This document shows positions 1 to 8,242 of a stretch of DNA of 18,166 bases, piece by piece (position 1 is the stretch's first letter; each line of letters opens with the position of its first letter). A program made the position numbers and the translations under genes. This DNA comes from Planctomycetaceae bacterium (lineage in GTDB: Bacteria; Planctomycetota; Planctomycetia; Pirellulales; Pirellulaceae). The stretch lies in assembly GCA_018658605.1 (NCBI GenBank), contig JABHUV010000030.1:1-18166 (forward strand). The letters run 5' to 3'. The notes beneath the pieces were generated by a model. That model did no database searches and was not told the DNA's origin. It saw only the letters and a list, made by a program, of their open reading frames with translations.

Positions 1-1
1 A

Positions 2-1723
2 CAGTTTATTTGCGGTGAAGCCGAAGACGAGGCCATCCTTCCGGCCGGTAGCTATCCTCGAGTTCTCTCATCCACCTCCGAACCCATTGGTGAGACGTTT
101 ACGCCACCGAACGAGGGAAATGGAAGTAATAACTGGGCAGTATCCGGAACTCGTTCCGCGAGCGGTGCACCAATGGTCGCGTCGGATCCACACATTGCAA
201 TCGATGCTAATTCCAGTTGGTATGAAGCCAGATTGAAATGTCCGGAATATGACGTGGCTGGAATGGCATATGTCGGTATTCCTGCACTTATGTTTGGACG
301 CACACTTGGAGTTGGTTGGAGTATTACGAATAACATGTGTTCGCTCCGAGATCTTTATCAGGAAACTCGCTCGGAGGATCATCCGAATTGTTTTCTGTTT
401 AATGCCGATTGGATCGCAGAATCCAGTCGTACAGAGACAATTCTGGTCCGAGGTGCGGATGACCACGTCGAAACCGTGATCCTCTCTCACAATGGCCCCA
501 TCGTAGACACAATCCTGCCAGACGCCGCTCAGCATACCGGACCGGTAGCATTGCGTTGGGTCGGCATGTACGGTGGAGGCTGGCTTACTTCGTTGCTTGC
601 GATGAACCGGGCCACAACGGTTGCACAGCTCCATGAAGCCATGCGGCCGTGGCATGTCCCCTCTTTCTGCGTGGTGAGTGGTGATACACAGGGCAATATT
701 GGATTGAAAGCAACCGGAAAAATCCCACGGCGGAATAAATTCAACCGACACTATCGCGATGGTACAGACCCGAGCGATCAGTGGCAGGGTTACATTCCAT
801 TCGACGAAATGCCGGAACTCCTGAATCCTGAATGCGAATGGATTCGTACAGCAAACAACCGAACTGCTGCAAACGACTTTCCACATATGCTCTCTGGGTG
901 CTGGAGTAGTGGCCATCGCGCAGCACGAATTCGCGAAATGCTTGAGTCTCAACTTGAGCCATTCACCTTTGATGACTTTGTGCGAATGCAAAACGATGTG
1001 ATAAGCGGAAGAGCCGTGGAGTGCGCTCCTAAGCTCGTAAAGGTCTTGACATCCGTTGAAGACTCTCATGTACAAGAGGCTCGTGCTCTGTTGGCAAATT
1101 GGGATGGGGCAATGCAAGTGGAAAGCGTCCCCGGAGCAATATTCAACGTCTTTTTCACATTGTGGCAAACAAGAGTTGCTCAGGAACGCATCCCCGCAGA
1201 GCAGATTGACCTCATCGGCCCGGCATGTGGGGGGATTGCCAGCAGGTTAATCGATAGTGACCCGCTGGGTTGGTTTAATGATGATAATCAGGCAGCGGTC
1301 ATTGAGACGTTTCAACAAGCCCTGCAGTTGCTCAATGAACGATTTGGCGAGGATAAGCAGCAATGGACCTGGGGGCAGCTTCATATACTTACGAAATCAC
1401 ATGTTCTTGCACACATTGGCGATTTGGGTAAGGTACTTAATCATAAACCAACACCCGTTAAGGGCGATATGATGACCGTTGGTAATACCGGTCAAGGGCC
1501 AAACTGGACCTCTACGTCCGGTGCCGGATATAGACTAATCCATGATCTTGGCTCGGACCCACCCTGCATGTGGGCCGTCGACGGTCAGGGTCAGTCCGGG
1601 CATCCTGGAAGCCCTTATTATAACGATCAGCAGGACGACTGGCTAAATGCTGGATACCATCGCATCCCCCTTGATGACGCACCGGATCCGTCGGCGACAC
1701 TCTTCACACTTTCGCCCGGATAG
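2..1723 (+). CDS. Penicillin acylase family protein (peptidase family S45), 5'-truncated by window
   Basis: This N-terminal-nucleophile amidohydrolase would cleave amide bonds of acylated substrates such as beta-lactams or acyl-homoserine lactones; the actual substrate cannot be read from sequence. The frame is open from position 2, so the gene begins upstream, and the ATG at 173 is internal. The autoprocessing site is visible: GSNNW with the nucleophile Ser codon at 125-127, which becomes residue 1 of the beta chain. About 120 nt of alpha-chain end and spacer precede it. Supporting family features are SDPH and WYEARL soon after the nucleophile, TANNR (codons near 850-865), which should carry the oxyanion-hole Asn, and a C-terminal GQSGHPGSPYYNDQQDDW block. 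Members are normally exported and cut into alpha and beta chains. The beta chain looks full length. It is followed by an intergenic stretch with hairpin and repeat features. Family call is confident; substrate is not. Confidence 0.93.
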   Translation, partial: QFICGEAEDEAILPAGSYPRVLSSTSEPIGETFTPPNEGNGSNNWAVSGTRSASGAPMVASDPHIAIDANSSWYEARLKCPEYDVAGMAYVGIPALMFGRTLGVGWSITNNMCSLRDLYQETRSEDHPNCFLFNADWIAESSRTETILVRGADDHVETVILSHNGPIVDTILPDAAQHTGPVALRWVGMYGGGWLTSLLAMNRATTVAQLHEAMRPWHVPSFCVVSGDTQGNIGLKATGKIPRRNKFNRHYRDGTDPSDQWQGYIPFDEMPELLNPECEWIRTANNRTAANDFPHMLSGCWSSGHRAARIREMLESQLEPFTFDDFVRMQNDVISGRAVECAPKLVKVLTSVEDSHVQEARALLANWDGAMQVESVPGAIFNVFFTLWQTRVAQERIPAEQIDLIGPACGGIASRLIDSDPLGWFNDDNQAAVIETFQQALQLLNERFGEDKQQWTWGQLHILTKSHVLAHIGDLGKVLNHKPTPVKGDMMTVGNTGQGPNWTSTSGAGYRLIHDLGSDPPCMWAVDGQGQSGHPGSPYYNDQQDDWLNAGYHRIPLDDAPDPSATLFTLSPG

Positions 1724-1760
1724 AGTTCGCCCTCGATCGGAGATTTTTTGCACCTTATCC

Positions 1761-1858
1761 CCGCCTGTCCAAGCATTTCGCCCGAGATCAAGATGGCCTG
1801 TGGTGGGCCACCTTCGACCTGCTTACCAATTCACAACACGAAGTGCTTGGTTAGGGGG
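1761..1858 (+). repeat. Large imperfect inverted repeat, attC-like architecture
   Basis: The arm at 1761-1780 is complementary to the arm at 1839-1858 at 16 of 20 positions plus one G-T wobble. The innermost 12 pairs are nearly perfect (CCAAGCATTTCG with CGAAGTGCTTGG). The right arm ends in GTTAGGG, close to the attC R' box GTTRRRY. The left arm has GCCTGTC where RYYYAAC would be expected. The loop of about 58 nt holds a further small palindrome around GGTGGGCCACC. Size, position just after a stop codon and arm layout fit an integron attC site, but the left box is poor and no integrase is in view. It could also be a transcription-termination or mobile-element end structure. Confidence 0.4.
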
Positions 1859-1932
1859 TGGTTCGTATCTAGCTGGGTAGATGTGAGAAGGGTCGCAGGT
1901 TTCCAATCGGGGATCAAATCGGATAAGCTAAA
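1813..1932 (+). repeat. Dispersed repeat family A, copy 1
   Basis: First of three related intergenic segments in the same orientation (others at 9299-9385 and 14856-14956). It has two conserved blocks. The first runs from TTCGACCTGCTTACC to CACGAAGTGCTTGGTTAGG. The second runs from GTCGCAGGTTTCCAATCGG to GGATAAGCTAAA. In this copy about 30 nt separate the blocks. The following plus-strand gene starts 74 nt downstream. No coding role is evident. Confidence 0.75.
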
Positions 1933-2005
1933 CCCACGGAACACGAAAGCCTTTGTGAAAACAAGGTATCCTGCAAAAGCTGAGTAACTAGATGGAACGA
2001 AGAAT

Positions 2006-4750
2006 ATGCTAATTGAAAACAAGATATCTTCGCTAAGAACAATTCTTTATTGCAGTTTCTTTATCTCTCTCACCCAGCCTTTAATGGCCAAAGATTTCCC
2101 CAGTGCAACGGTACCGGGGATTGCCAAAACATCCGCTATTAATGATCAAGTAACTTTCTCTAACAATGTAATGAGTGCAAAGTTTACTCTGGCTGATGGC
2201 AATCTTACGATGAGCAATATTAGCGATAAGCTTTCAGGCCAAGCGCCCCCCATTAGCGCTGGTGAATTGTTATCTATTACTTTAGGTAATGGTAATATAC
2301 TGGTTGACACATCTATGGTAGCCGGTCGTGTTGTACTTGCACGAGTGCCTGCTAAGCCGGCTGCGATCAAAGTATCTGATCGCAGCAAGGGATGGGAAAT
2401 GACAGTTCCCTTTCATTATAATTCATCGGGTAAACGATTGAACTTAGAGTGGAGCGCAACCTTGCGAGATGGCTCGAATTACATTGTGCAAAATGTCTTA
2501 TTAAAAGCGCAGAAGGGTGATTGGGATATCGATCGCGTCAGCTTGATCGATATGAATACCACCAATGCTACAATCGTCGGTGAAAATAAGTCAAACGCTG
2601 GCGGTGCCCCAATGGTGGCAGGCCAGTTCTTCTTTGCGCAGCAAAATCCGCTGGCACAAGATGTTGTGGGCAATGGCAAGGCAAGTGCTTATGCGGTGCG
2701 AGAAGACATTACCCTTCAGGGGCAAACGTTTGTTCAGAGTTCGGTATTAGGCCTCTATCCCGCCACTCAATTACGTCGTGCTTTCCAGTATTATTTAGAA
2801 CGTGAGCGCGCCAGTGAGCACAAGCCATTGTTGCATTACAATACATGGTGGGATCTGGCTCACAACGAAGTGACGGAAGCCTTTTTACTAAATCGTATCG
2901 AAGAATTTGGCCGCGAGCTTGTGCAGGAACGCGGTGTGCGATTTGATGGTTTTCTGATTGATGATGGCTACGATAATACCAATGTCAATACGGCTACTCA
3001 TATCTGGCAAATGAAGTCCGACAAATGGCCTAATGGTTTAGGGCCTGTTATGGCCGCAGCACAATCTTATGATGCGAATATTGCTATTTGGATGTCTCCG
3101 GGCGGTGGTTATAGCGGCGTGAAGGAACGCATCTCGATTGCAAAAAAATCCATGCCTGCGATTAAGACAAAAGCGCTAGGTAAGGGACAGGTTTTTAAAG
3201 TGAGTGATCCTGCCTATTACAACTTTTTTAAAGAGGCGATTTTTGCCAAGCAGGACGCTGGTGTTAAAGCGTTTAAATTCGATAGGATTGTCGGTGCGGA
3301 TGACGTGTATGCCGTAGCGACGCTGTCACAGGAGATGCGTGCAAAAGACCCAGATGTATTCATTAATACCACTGTCGGAACTTGGGGATCGCCATATTTC
3401 ATGTGGTTCTTCGATTCCATTTGGAAAGGTGGTGGCGATGCATTAGATAAACCGCGTAAACTTAATATGACCTTCCGTGATTTTTCCGCTTATAACGTGG
3501 TGAAGAAGAACCCCTTGTTTCCGCTGAATTCACTGATGGTGCACGGTATTGGTCAAGGGCGTCATTATCAAGGTAAATCTTTTAGCAGAGATGCCAATGG
3601 GAATTTACTGGATCTTAACGACCCTCAAGTTCTTGCAGATTGGAAGGGTGAAGTACGTAGCTATTTTGCCATGGGTTTTAATTTGCAGGAGTTGTATGTT
3701 ACCCCGATGGACGCTTACATGAACGAAGCGATGTGGGATGCTTTGGCCGAGGCAGCCAAGTGGGGACGCGCCAATCACGATGTGTTGCGGGATAGCCATT
3801 TTGTGGGGGGGACGCCAGGTTTTATTAATGGAAAAGGGAAAGTTGTAGGTAAAAATGTTTATGGGGTCGCTTCATGGAGTAAAGACAAAGGCATTTTAAT
3901 GCTGAGAAATCCTAAACCGACAGCTGCAACAATTACTCTAACACCGCAGTCTGCATTTGAATTGCCTTCGCATGCTGATCGTAACTATTCATTAGTTGAC
4001 CCTTTTAACAACAATACCAAAATGGGTGACTTTAATGGACCCAGAAAATTTAGCTTAGCAGCTTGGGAAGTACGCGTTTATGAAGCTATTCCTCAGGGAG
4101 GTAAGCTCGACGCTAGCGAGGGCGGAGCAGTTCACCATTGGGAATTTGCCGGTCAAGATCAAGCCTTTATCGGTTACGATAAAGTAGGTGGTGCGATTGC
4201 CAATGTTCACGGCGCTAGCAGGGTTGAAGGCAAAACTGACGGCGGTTTATTGTTTGATGGCAACGACGACTATATGTCTCTAAGTAATACGGCTCTGGTC
4301 AGTGAGTGGACAATCTCTACTTGGGTAAAGCGTCACAGCGATGTGTTTTCGGGTACTTTGAGCTCGTCTTCAAAGGCGGCACTGAAGTTAGAGCAAATTT
4401 ACCAAGGGACAAAAGTAGGCCTTACGATCTTTGGAGTAGCCGATTATGTGTTTAAGCATGCGACGCCAAAGGATAAGTGGCAGCATCTGGCATTTGTGGG
4501 TGGTGATGGCAAAGTAAAATTATTTGTCAATGGTAAGCTGGTCGATCAATTAAATGTCCGTATTAACTTGCCATTGGAAGCGATTGGTCGAAAAGCGCAA
4601 GGCGGTGACTATGCCCATATGACGATCGATGACTTTAAAGTGTTTTATTCAGCATTGAGCAATGCAAAAGTTGCCGAGTTGCATTCCGCAGCTCCCAAAG
4701 GCCAGGGCGTTCGTAGAGAAACGGTAGAAGGAGACCATGGCGGTCATTAA
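2006..4750 (+). CDS. Secreted GH36-like (clan GH-D) glycosidase with C-terminal LamG domain
   Basis: Predicted secreted glycoside hydrolase of 914 aa. A signal peptide spans about residues 1-28, with likely cleavage after LMA. An N-terminal beta-sandwich (about 40-260) leads into a TIM-barrel core (about 275-600). Barrel landmarks are NTWWD (279-283), a strand ending LIDDGYD (317-323), IWMSPGGG (361-368) and GVKAFKFDR (419-427). Asp426 of KFD sits where GH-D enzymes carry the nucleophile in a K-x-D motif. A LamG/concanavalin-like domain (about 705-900, with LLFDGNDDYM and a TWVKR strand) may bind carbohydrate. Natural targets are probably alpha-galactoside-like sugars, but distant homologues vary, so substrate is inference. 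The gene is visibly A/T-richer than its neighbours and stands alone between an A repeat and a convergent gene, which suggests horizontal acquisition. No strong Shine-Dalgarno precedes the ATG, only a purine-rich GAACGAAGAA. Confidence 0.72.
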   Translation: MLIENKISSLRTILYCSFFISLTQPLMAKDFPSATVPGIAKTSAINDQVTFSNNVMSAKFTLADGNLTMSNISDKLSGQAPPISAGELLSITLGNGNILVDTSMVAGRVVLARVPAKPAAIKVSDRSKGWEMTVPFHYNSSGKRLNLEWSATLRDGSNYIVQNVLLKAQKGDWDIDRVSLIDMNTTNATIVGENKSNAGGAPMVAGQFFFAQQNPLAQDVVGNGKASAYAVREDITLQGQTFVQSSVLGLYPATQLRRAFQYYLERERASEHKPLLHYNTWWDLAHNEVTEAFLLNRIEEFGRELVQERGVRFDGFLIDDGYDNTNVNTATHIWQMKSDKWPNGLGPVMAAAQSYDANIAIWMSPGGGYSGVKERISIAKKSMPAIKTKALGKGQVFKVSDPAYYNFFKEAIFAKQDAGVKAFKFDRIVGADDVYAVATLSQEMRAKDPDVFINTTVGTWGSPYFMWFFDSIWKGGGDALDKPRKLNMTFRDFSAYNVVKKNPLFPLNSLMVHGIGQGRHYQGKSFSRDANGNLLDLNDPQVLADWKGEVRSYFAMGFNLQELYVTPMDAYMNEAMWDALAEAAKWGRANHDVLRDSHFVGGTPGFINGKGKVVGKNVYGVASWSKDKGILMLRNPKPTAATITLTPQSAFELPSHADRNYSLVDPFNNNTKMGDFNGPRKFSLAAWEVRVYEAIPQGGKLDASEGGAVHHWEFAGQDQAFIGYDKVGGAIANVHGASRVEGKTDGGLLFDGNDDYMSLSNTALVSEWTISTWVKRHSDVFSGTLSSSSKAALKLEQIYQGTKVGLTIFGVADYVFKHATPKDKWQHLAFVGGDGKVKLFVNGKLVDQLNVRINLPLEAIGRKAQGGDYAHMTIDDFKVFYSALSNAKVAELHSAAPKGQGVRRETVEGDHGGH

Positions 4751-4890
4751 AAAGGAGTTGGAGGCCGTGGCATGAGAATCGTGCTGACTTGAGGCGATGA
4801 GCACAAAGGGATCTTCGCAGGTGCCGCAGATAGTCAAGCCCCTCAGCCATAAGTCAACTTGTGGCCGAGGTTTTGAATGGCTCTATCTGA

Positions 4891-5112
4891 CTATAGATAG
4901 TTCTCGAAAGAACCAAGATTAATCGCGAACCAATAGCAGAACAACACTATTACTATAGACGTGATCACACCAAACCATATTATTCTTTTTCCGAAGCCGG
5001 GCCACGGCATAGTGCACGAACAATGAGGACATTTTTCATCTCTTAAGAGAAATAATAGGAGGGATTGACGGGCAGTCGATTCCCCACACGCTCTACATCT
5101 TCTAGTCTCCAT
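4891..5112 (-). CDS. Small zinc-ribbon membrane protein
   Basis: This is a 73-aa protein with an N-terminal zinc ribbon: CRAC near residue 6, then CPHC near residue 28, each a C-x2-C knuckle. One strongly hydrophobic helix follows near the C-terminus (from IIWFGVITSIV to WFAINLG). The layout suggests a cytoplasmic metal-binding head on a single membrane anchor; no function is recognised. I chose the ATG at 5112 over an in-frame ATG at 5142 because GAGGAG lies 7 nt upstream (plus-strand 5120-5125) and the residues before it fall in repeat B copy 1. It is divergent from a similar small zinc-ribbon gene at 5313-5501 and convergent with the glycosidase gene. Confidence 0.72.
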   Translation of the reverse strand: METRRCRACGESTARQSLLLFLLRDEKCPHCSCTMPWPGFGKRIIWFGVITSIVIVLFCYWFAINLGSFENYL

Positions 5113-5204
5113 GACAACGCTCCTCAGCCAACATGAATCCAAATAACAAACGAGATCGAGAACGCCTCATCAAAGCAATTGCGAACTCTATGCCCCATCC
5201 TACC
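5110..5204 (-). repeat. Dispersed repeat family B, copy 1
   Basis: About 90 nt, largely identical to 12173-12263. Shared blocks on the plus strand include AATCCAAATAAC, AACGCCTCAT, AAAGCAAT and GAACTCTA, ending with CCATCCTACC. Read on the minus strand, the repeat ends with a GAGGAG ribosome binding site and the ATG of the 73-aa zinc-ribbon gene. Both copies therefore deliver translation signals to a minus-strand ORF. A C-family element follows immediately at 5214. Confidence 0.75.
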
Positions 5205-5213
5205 TCCCCACCC

Positions 5214-5231
5214 CACCGCCGAGCAAGGAAC
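5214..5231 (+). repeat. Short repeat family C, copy 1 (variant)
   Basis: CCACCGCCGAGCAAGGAAC is a one-base variant of the CACCGCCGGGCAAG motif also found at 5664, 11101 and 15981. It is attached to the end of repeat B copy 1. Confidence 0.5.
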
Positions 5232-5312
5232 GTGGAGGGTCCTTGGCGCTTCCAACATTGGTACTCAGCGTCTATAAAAGGATTGCTAGTTGGATTGATT
5301 TGGAGCGACATT

Positions 5313-5501
5313 ATGTCTTTGGGTAAGTGTTCTGATTGTGGCGGAGATCTTTCCGATACGGAGGGTTACTGTCCGCATTGTGGTTCGACCAAAGCGCGGC
5401 GTGACAAGAATTTAGACTTTCAAATGAAGTTCTTTATCATTCTGGGGATCGTTACCTTCTGTGTTGTTTATGGCCTTTATCGTCTGTTGTTTAAACCGTG
5501 A
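5313..5501 (+). CDS. Small zinc-ribbon membrane protein
   Basis: This is a 62-aa protein. Its N-terminal zinc ribbon has two knuckles, CSDCGG (from residue 6) and CPHCG (from about residue 20), separated by ten residues. A charged linker (KARRDKN) and one transmembrane helix (FFIILGIVTFCVVYGLYRLL) end the protein. The ATG at 5313 is chosen because GGAG (5302-5305) precedes it by 7 nt; the frame remains open to 5133, but that part is repeat B/C sequence. It shares its plan with the divergent gene at 4891-5112, although their sequences are not close. The role is unknown. A membrane-tethered regulator or adaptor is possible but speculative. Confidence 0.72.
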   Translation: MSLGKCSDCGGDLSDTEGYCPHCGSTKARRDKNLDFQMKFFIILGIVTFCVVYGLYRLLFKP

Positions 5502-5902
5502 TATTCGCTCCTTTTTACGCCCAAAACAACATTTACTGGGTAGCCATGGCTCGCGCAACAGCACTTCCCTTCGGCCGAAGTTGTCCCTCGCTTGTCTCCA
5601 GTTTGGATCCAAATCCCATCACGGTTTTGGGGATTTGTCGCAGCAGTAAGTTCCTAACACACCTCACCGCCGCCGGGCAAGGACAATGGGGGGCTAGTTG
5701 AGAGAACCTACTGCTTTCCTTTAGACAGGGAATTTGAGAGAATGCGGTGTACTAGGCTAATCTACGTTCTACGATTCAACGTTATACTACATTTACAAAT
5801 ACTTTTGTTTCCAATTATGCACGGTCATGATGTTAAGGGGAGCAATCACAGATTAAAAGAAGTCAATGTGATAGACAACGTCACCATAAAGAGGACCCAA
5901 CG
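5502..5902. other. Intergenic stretch of about 400 nt
   Basis: No convincing gene is seen. Short open frames here lack ribosome binding sites and family features. The stretch holds the C repeat at 5664-5685 and, at its end, GAGGA (5891-5895) as the ribosome binding site for the gene at 5903. The A/T-rich part from about 5750 to 5880 is the likely promoter region of that gene, but I could not pick a clear -35/-10 pair. Confidence 0.5.
5664..5685 (+). repeat. Short repeat family C, copy 2
   Basis: The core CACCGCCGCCGGGCAAGGAC carries an extra GCC relative to the other copies. It is preceded by a pyrimidine-rich CCTAACACACCT, similar to the lead-in of the other copies. Confidence 0.55.
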
Positions 5903-6838
5903 ATGACGAGGGGAATCATACATAAGTATGCGCTGTGGCTTCTGGCAATCGTCGCGGTCGTGACCGTTCTCGGCGCTGCATGGCCCGTGTTGTTTAACGA
6001 AGGTAGTGCGACGGGGAAGCTATTGATGCGAACATACGAAGTTGACGCAGTTGGCGACGTCGATTTTGAGGCAGCGATGGTGGCTGAGCTCTATGAAGAA
6101 ACCCTAGAGGTCACAGCAAGCAAACCCGAAAGCGATCCGGCAGCAATCGCGGCGCGGGTGTCGCGACTGCGACAGCTGGATCGGGGGGTGGCTATTATGT
6201 GTTTGTTGATAACTGTGGGGCTACCTATCACTTGTCGCAAGTGGCCCAAGCTTTCTTGGCTATACTTGGTGCCGGCTTTGTGGATTCTTGCGAATGCACA
6301 GGCAACCGCGATGAACGGCAGCAAGGCCTTCGCAGAATTGGCAGTGCCGGCCCACGCGACGCGATGGGGGATGTTGGTGGCACTGGCATTATTGCTTTTG
6401 CGGAATCCACAAAGTGATCGCATCGCCAACTGGGTGTTGCGGATCGCATGCGCGCTGACTTTCGCCGTGCATGGCTGGGAGTCATTCCAGCTCAATCCAC
6501 CATTTCAGGACCTTCTGTATATCACGGCCGGGCACGTCGGGATTGGTCTCTCCGAGTGGACTTGCCATGGTCTTCTTCGTACAATCGGGATAATGGATTT
6601 AATTTTTGCCGTAAGTGTAGTTGCAGTTCACCATCGGCGCATGCTGTACTGGATGGGCTGCTGGGGATTGATCACCGCAGCCAGCCGTCCCATTGCCATG
6701 GGACTCGATGCCTGGCCAGAGTTCGCCATGCGTCTGCCAAATAGCGTCGCGCCTTTGTTGGTGCTGTTTCTTGGCTTGCGGGCAATGTTTTCACTTTCTT
6801 CATCAACAACCAACCGAAACCCGCTGCTTTATGAATAA
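5903..6838 (+). CDS. Polytopic membrane protein of unknown function
   Basis: This 311-aa protein has an N-terminal helix (about 10-30) followed by a long soluble segment rich in acidic and small residues (about 31-92, with ESDPAAIAARVSRLRQLDR). Six or seven further hydrophobic helices run to the C-terminus. The soluble loop after helix 1 is probably extracytoplasmic. Conserved-looking polar points inside helices include HGWESF (about 190) and GHVGIGLSEW (about 208). I do not recognise the family; a DoxX-like or other small integral membrane family is possible but unsupported. GAGGA lies 7 nt before the ATG. The phosphatase gene follows 28 nt after the stop, or overlaps it if its earlier ATG is used, so the two are probably co-transcribed. 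Confidence 0.75.
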   Translation: MTRGIIHKYALWLLAIVAVVTVLGAAWPVLFNEGSATGKLLMRTYEVDAVGDVDFEAAMVAELYEETLEVTASKPESDPAAIAARVSRLRQLDRGVAIMCLLITVGLPITCRKWPKLSWLYLVPALWILANAQATAMNGSKAFAELAVPAHATRWGMLVALALLLLRNPQSDRIANWVLRIACALTFAVHGWESFQLNPPFQDLLYITAGHVGIGLSEWTCHGLLRTIGIMDLIFAVSVVAVHHRRMLYWMGCWGLITAASRPIAMGLDAWPEFAMRLPNSVAPLLVLFLGLRAMFSLSSSTTNRNPLLYE

Positions 6839-6866
6839 CCACTATACAACTAGAACCCAGTACCCT

Positions 6867-8195
6867 ATGAACAACCATCGAACGAACTGGATCACAGCGA
6901 GCCTTACTTTCTCCTTAATCTTGATGATCTCCACAGTTTCTGCAAACGACGTCGACCTCGCGAAACTAGACGTCAAAAGTCTGATAACAAAGATGACACC
7001 ACTTAAGGGCACGACACCGGCTCAGTGGCGTGTGGTATGGACGGATGACGCCAGCCGCAAAGCGACCATTTCCTGGACCACGGCTGAACCCGGCGAAAAT
7101 CACGTCGTTTACTACGGAACCAAGCCCGGCGGCAGGGAGGGAAAACCTGCGCTGAGTCAGGAGTGTCAGTCCAATGGCATATACACAATCACTCAGCCGA
7201 AGCCGCCAAAGCCCAAGACAGGAGAAACACCCGAGCAAGCTACGAAGAGCAATCCCCCAAAGAAGATCGCACCAGCGTATTATCATCACGCTAGGCTCAG
7301 CGATCTGAAGCCAAATACTCGCTACTATTTCGTCTTGGAAAGCGACGGGGAACGATCCCGAGAATTCTACTTCCGCACCGCACCAGCGGCAGGCACTGAC
7401 TTTACCCTGATCCATGGTGGTGATTCGCGTAGTGGCCACGCTAATCGTTGTCGGATAAATTTGCGCATTGCTGAGCAGACAAAGTCGGATTCCAAGGTCC
7501 TCGCATTTGCGCATGGAGGAGACTATATCGTCTCCGGGGTCAGGTGGGAGCAGTGGCGATTGTGGCTCAGCCAGCACGAACTGACAACATTGGAGGACGG
7601 TCGCGTGCTGCCCATCATTCCGACGAAAGGCAACCACGATGCAGGTAAAATTTATTTTGAAGTGTTTGATCTAGAGGAGAAGACAAAGCGTTGGCATACA
7701 ACGATGCTTGGCAAGGACGTGGCGCTGGTGACACTTGATACAAACTCGCCGGGAGGCGGCCCACAAGCGGAATGGTTGGAGGCCGAACTGAAACGTCTAC
7801 GACCTGCGGTTCGTTGGTTGATCGTGCAGTATCACCGCCCCATGTATCCTGCGGTAAAGGGTCCTGCGACGCATGCGCCTATTTTCTGTCCCCTATTCGA
7901 CAAGTATAACGTCGATATTGCATTGGAGTCAGACGGTCACTGCATGAAGCGGACGGTACCGATTCGCGATGGCAAGAAGGATCCGACCGGAATCGTCTAC
8001 GTGGGTGAAGGAGGCCTTGGTGTTGGCCAGCGAAAAACTAATCCGGATCATTGGTACCTTAAAGATGGCGGGAAGGCAGGCAGCGCCCACCACGTCATTC
8101 AACTCGACTTCAACCCTGACGACATGCGCGTCCGTTTTATCCTCATGGACGGCTCCGCTTGGGACGACCACACGATCAAGGCACGCAACCATTGA
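6867..8195 (+). CDS. Secreted purple-acid-phosphatase-like metallophosphoesterase
   Basis: This 442-aa predicted exported phosphoesterase has a signal peptide (about 1-25, cleavage after VSA). A fibronectin-III-like domain follows, typical of the N-terminus of purple acid phosphatases (about 55-175; strands ATISWTTAEPG, VVYYG and LKPNTRYYFVLES). The rest is a calcineurin-like metallophosphoesterase domain. Metal-site motifs appear in order: HGGDSR, HGGDYI, GNHD, QYHRPMY and DGHCMKRT. The last is unusual, since the family commonly has GHxH; here Cys replaces x and Met replaces the second His. Metal site and activity may therefore differ. The in-frame ATG at 6831, overlapping the upstream stop, is an alternative start, but the ATG at 6867 gives a cleaner signal peptide. 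Neither has a strong Shine-Dalgarno. It would release phosphate from extracellular phosphoesters; substrate unknown. Confidence 0.85.
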   Translation: MNNHRTNWITASLTFSLILMISTVSANDVDLAKLDVKSLITKMTPLKGTTPAQWRVVWTDDASRKATISWTTAEPGENHVVYYGTKPGGREGKPALSQECQSNGIYTITQPKPPKPKTGETPEQATKSNPPKKIAPAYYHHARLSDLKPNTRYYFVLESDGERSREFYFRTAPAAGTDFTLIHGGDSRSGHANRCRINLRIAEQTKSDSKVLAFAHGGDYIVSGVRWEQWRLWLSQHELTTLEDGRVLPIIPTKGNHDAGKIYFEVFDLEEKTKRWHTTMLGKDVALVTLDTNSPGGGPQAEWLEAELKRLRPAVRWLIVQYHRPMYPAVKGPATHAPIFCPLFDKYNVDIALESDGHCMKRTVPIRDGKKDPTGIVYVGEGGLGVGQRKTNPDHWYLKDGGKAGSAHHVIQLDFNPDDMRVRFILMDGSAWDDHTIKARNH

Positions 8196-8198
8196 GCA

Positions 8199-8242
8199 AC
8201 CACAGGATTGGCTGACAACCGAACATTCCTGTGGTGGGTTTT
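8199..8242 (+). terminator. Probable hairpin terminator
   Basis: A perfect 9-bp inverted repeat, ACCACAGGA (8199-8207) with TCCTGTGGT (8227-8235), is followed by GGG and TTTT. The 19-nt loop can pair weakly within itself. It lies 4 nt after the stop of the phosphatase gene and would end the 5903-8195 transcript. Confidence 0.6.

Noticed and set aside
68..1168. 366-codon open frame on the minus strand inside the penicillin acylase gene
   Set aside because: It is antisense to a well-supported S45 gene, has no domain character, and its length reflects codon bias of the true strand.
1813..1932. tRNA or tRNA-like gene (GGTTTCCAATC resembles a T-loop)
   Set aside because: No acceptor stem, anticodon arm or GTTCRA T-loop can be assembled around it.
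4635..4850. Minus-strand ORFs after the glycosidase gene
   Set aside because: They overlap the real gene's 3' end and have no start signal or family character.
6966..7637. 223-codon minus-strand ORF
   Set aside because: Antisense to the phosphatase gene, no signal or domain pattern and no ribosome binding site.
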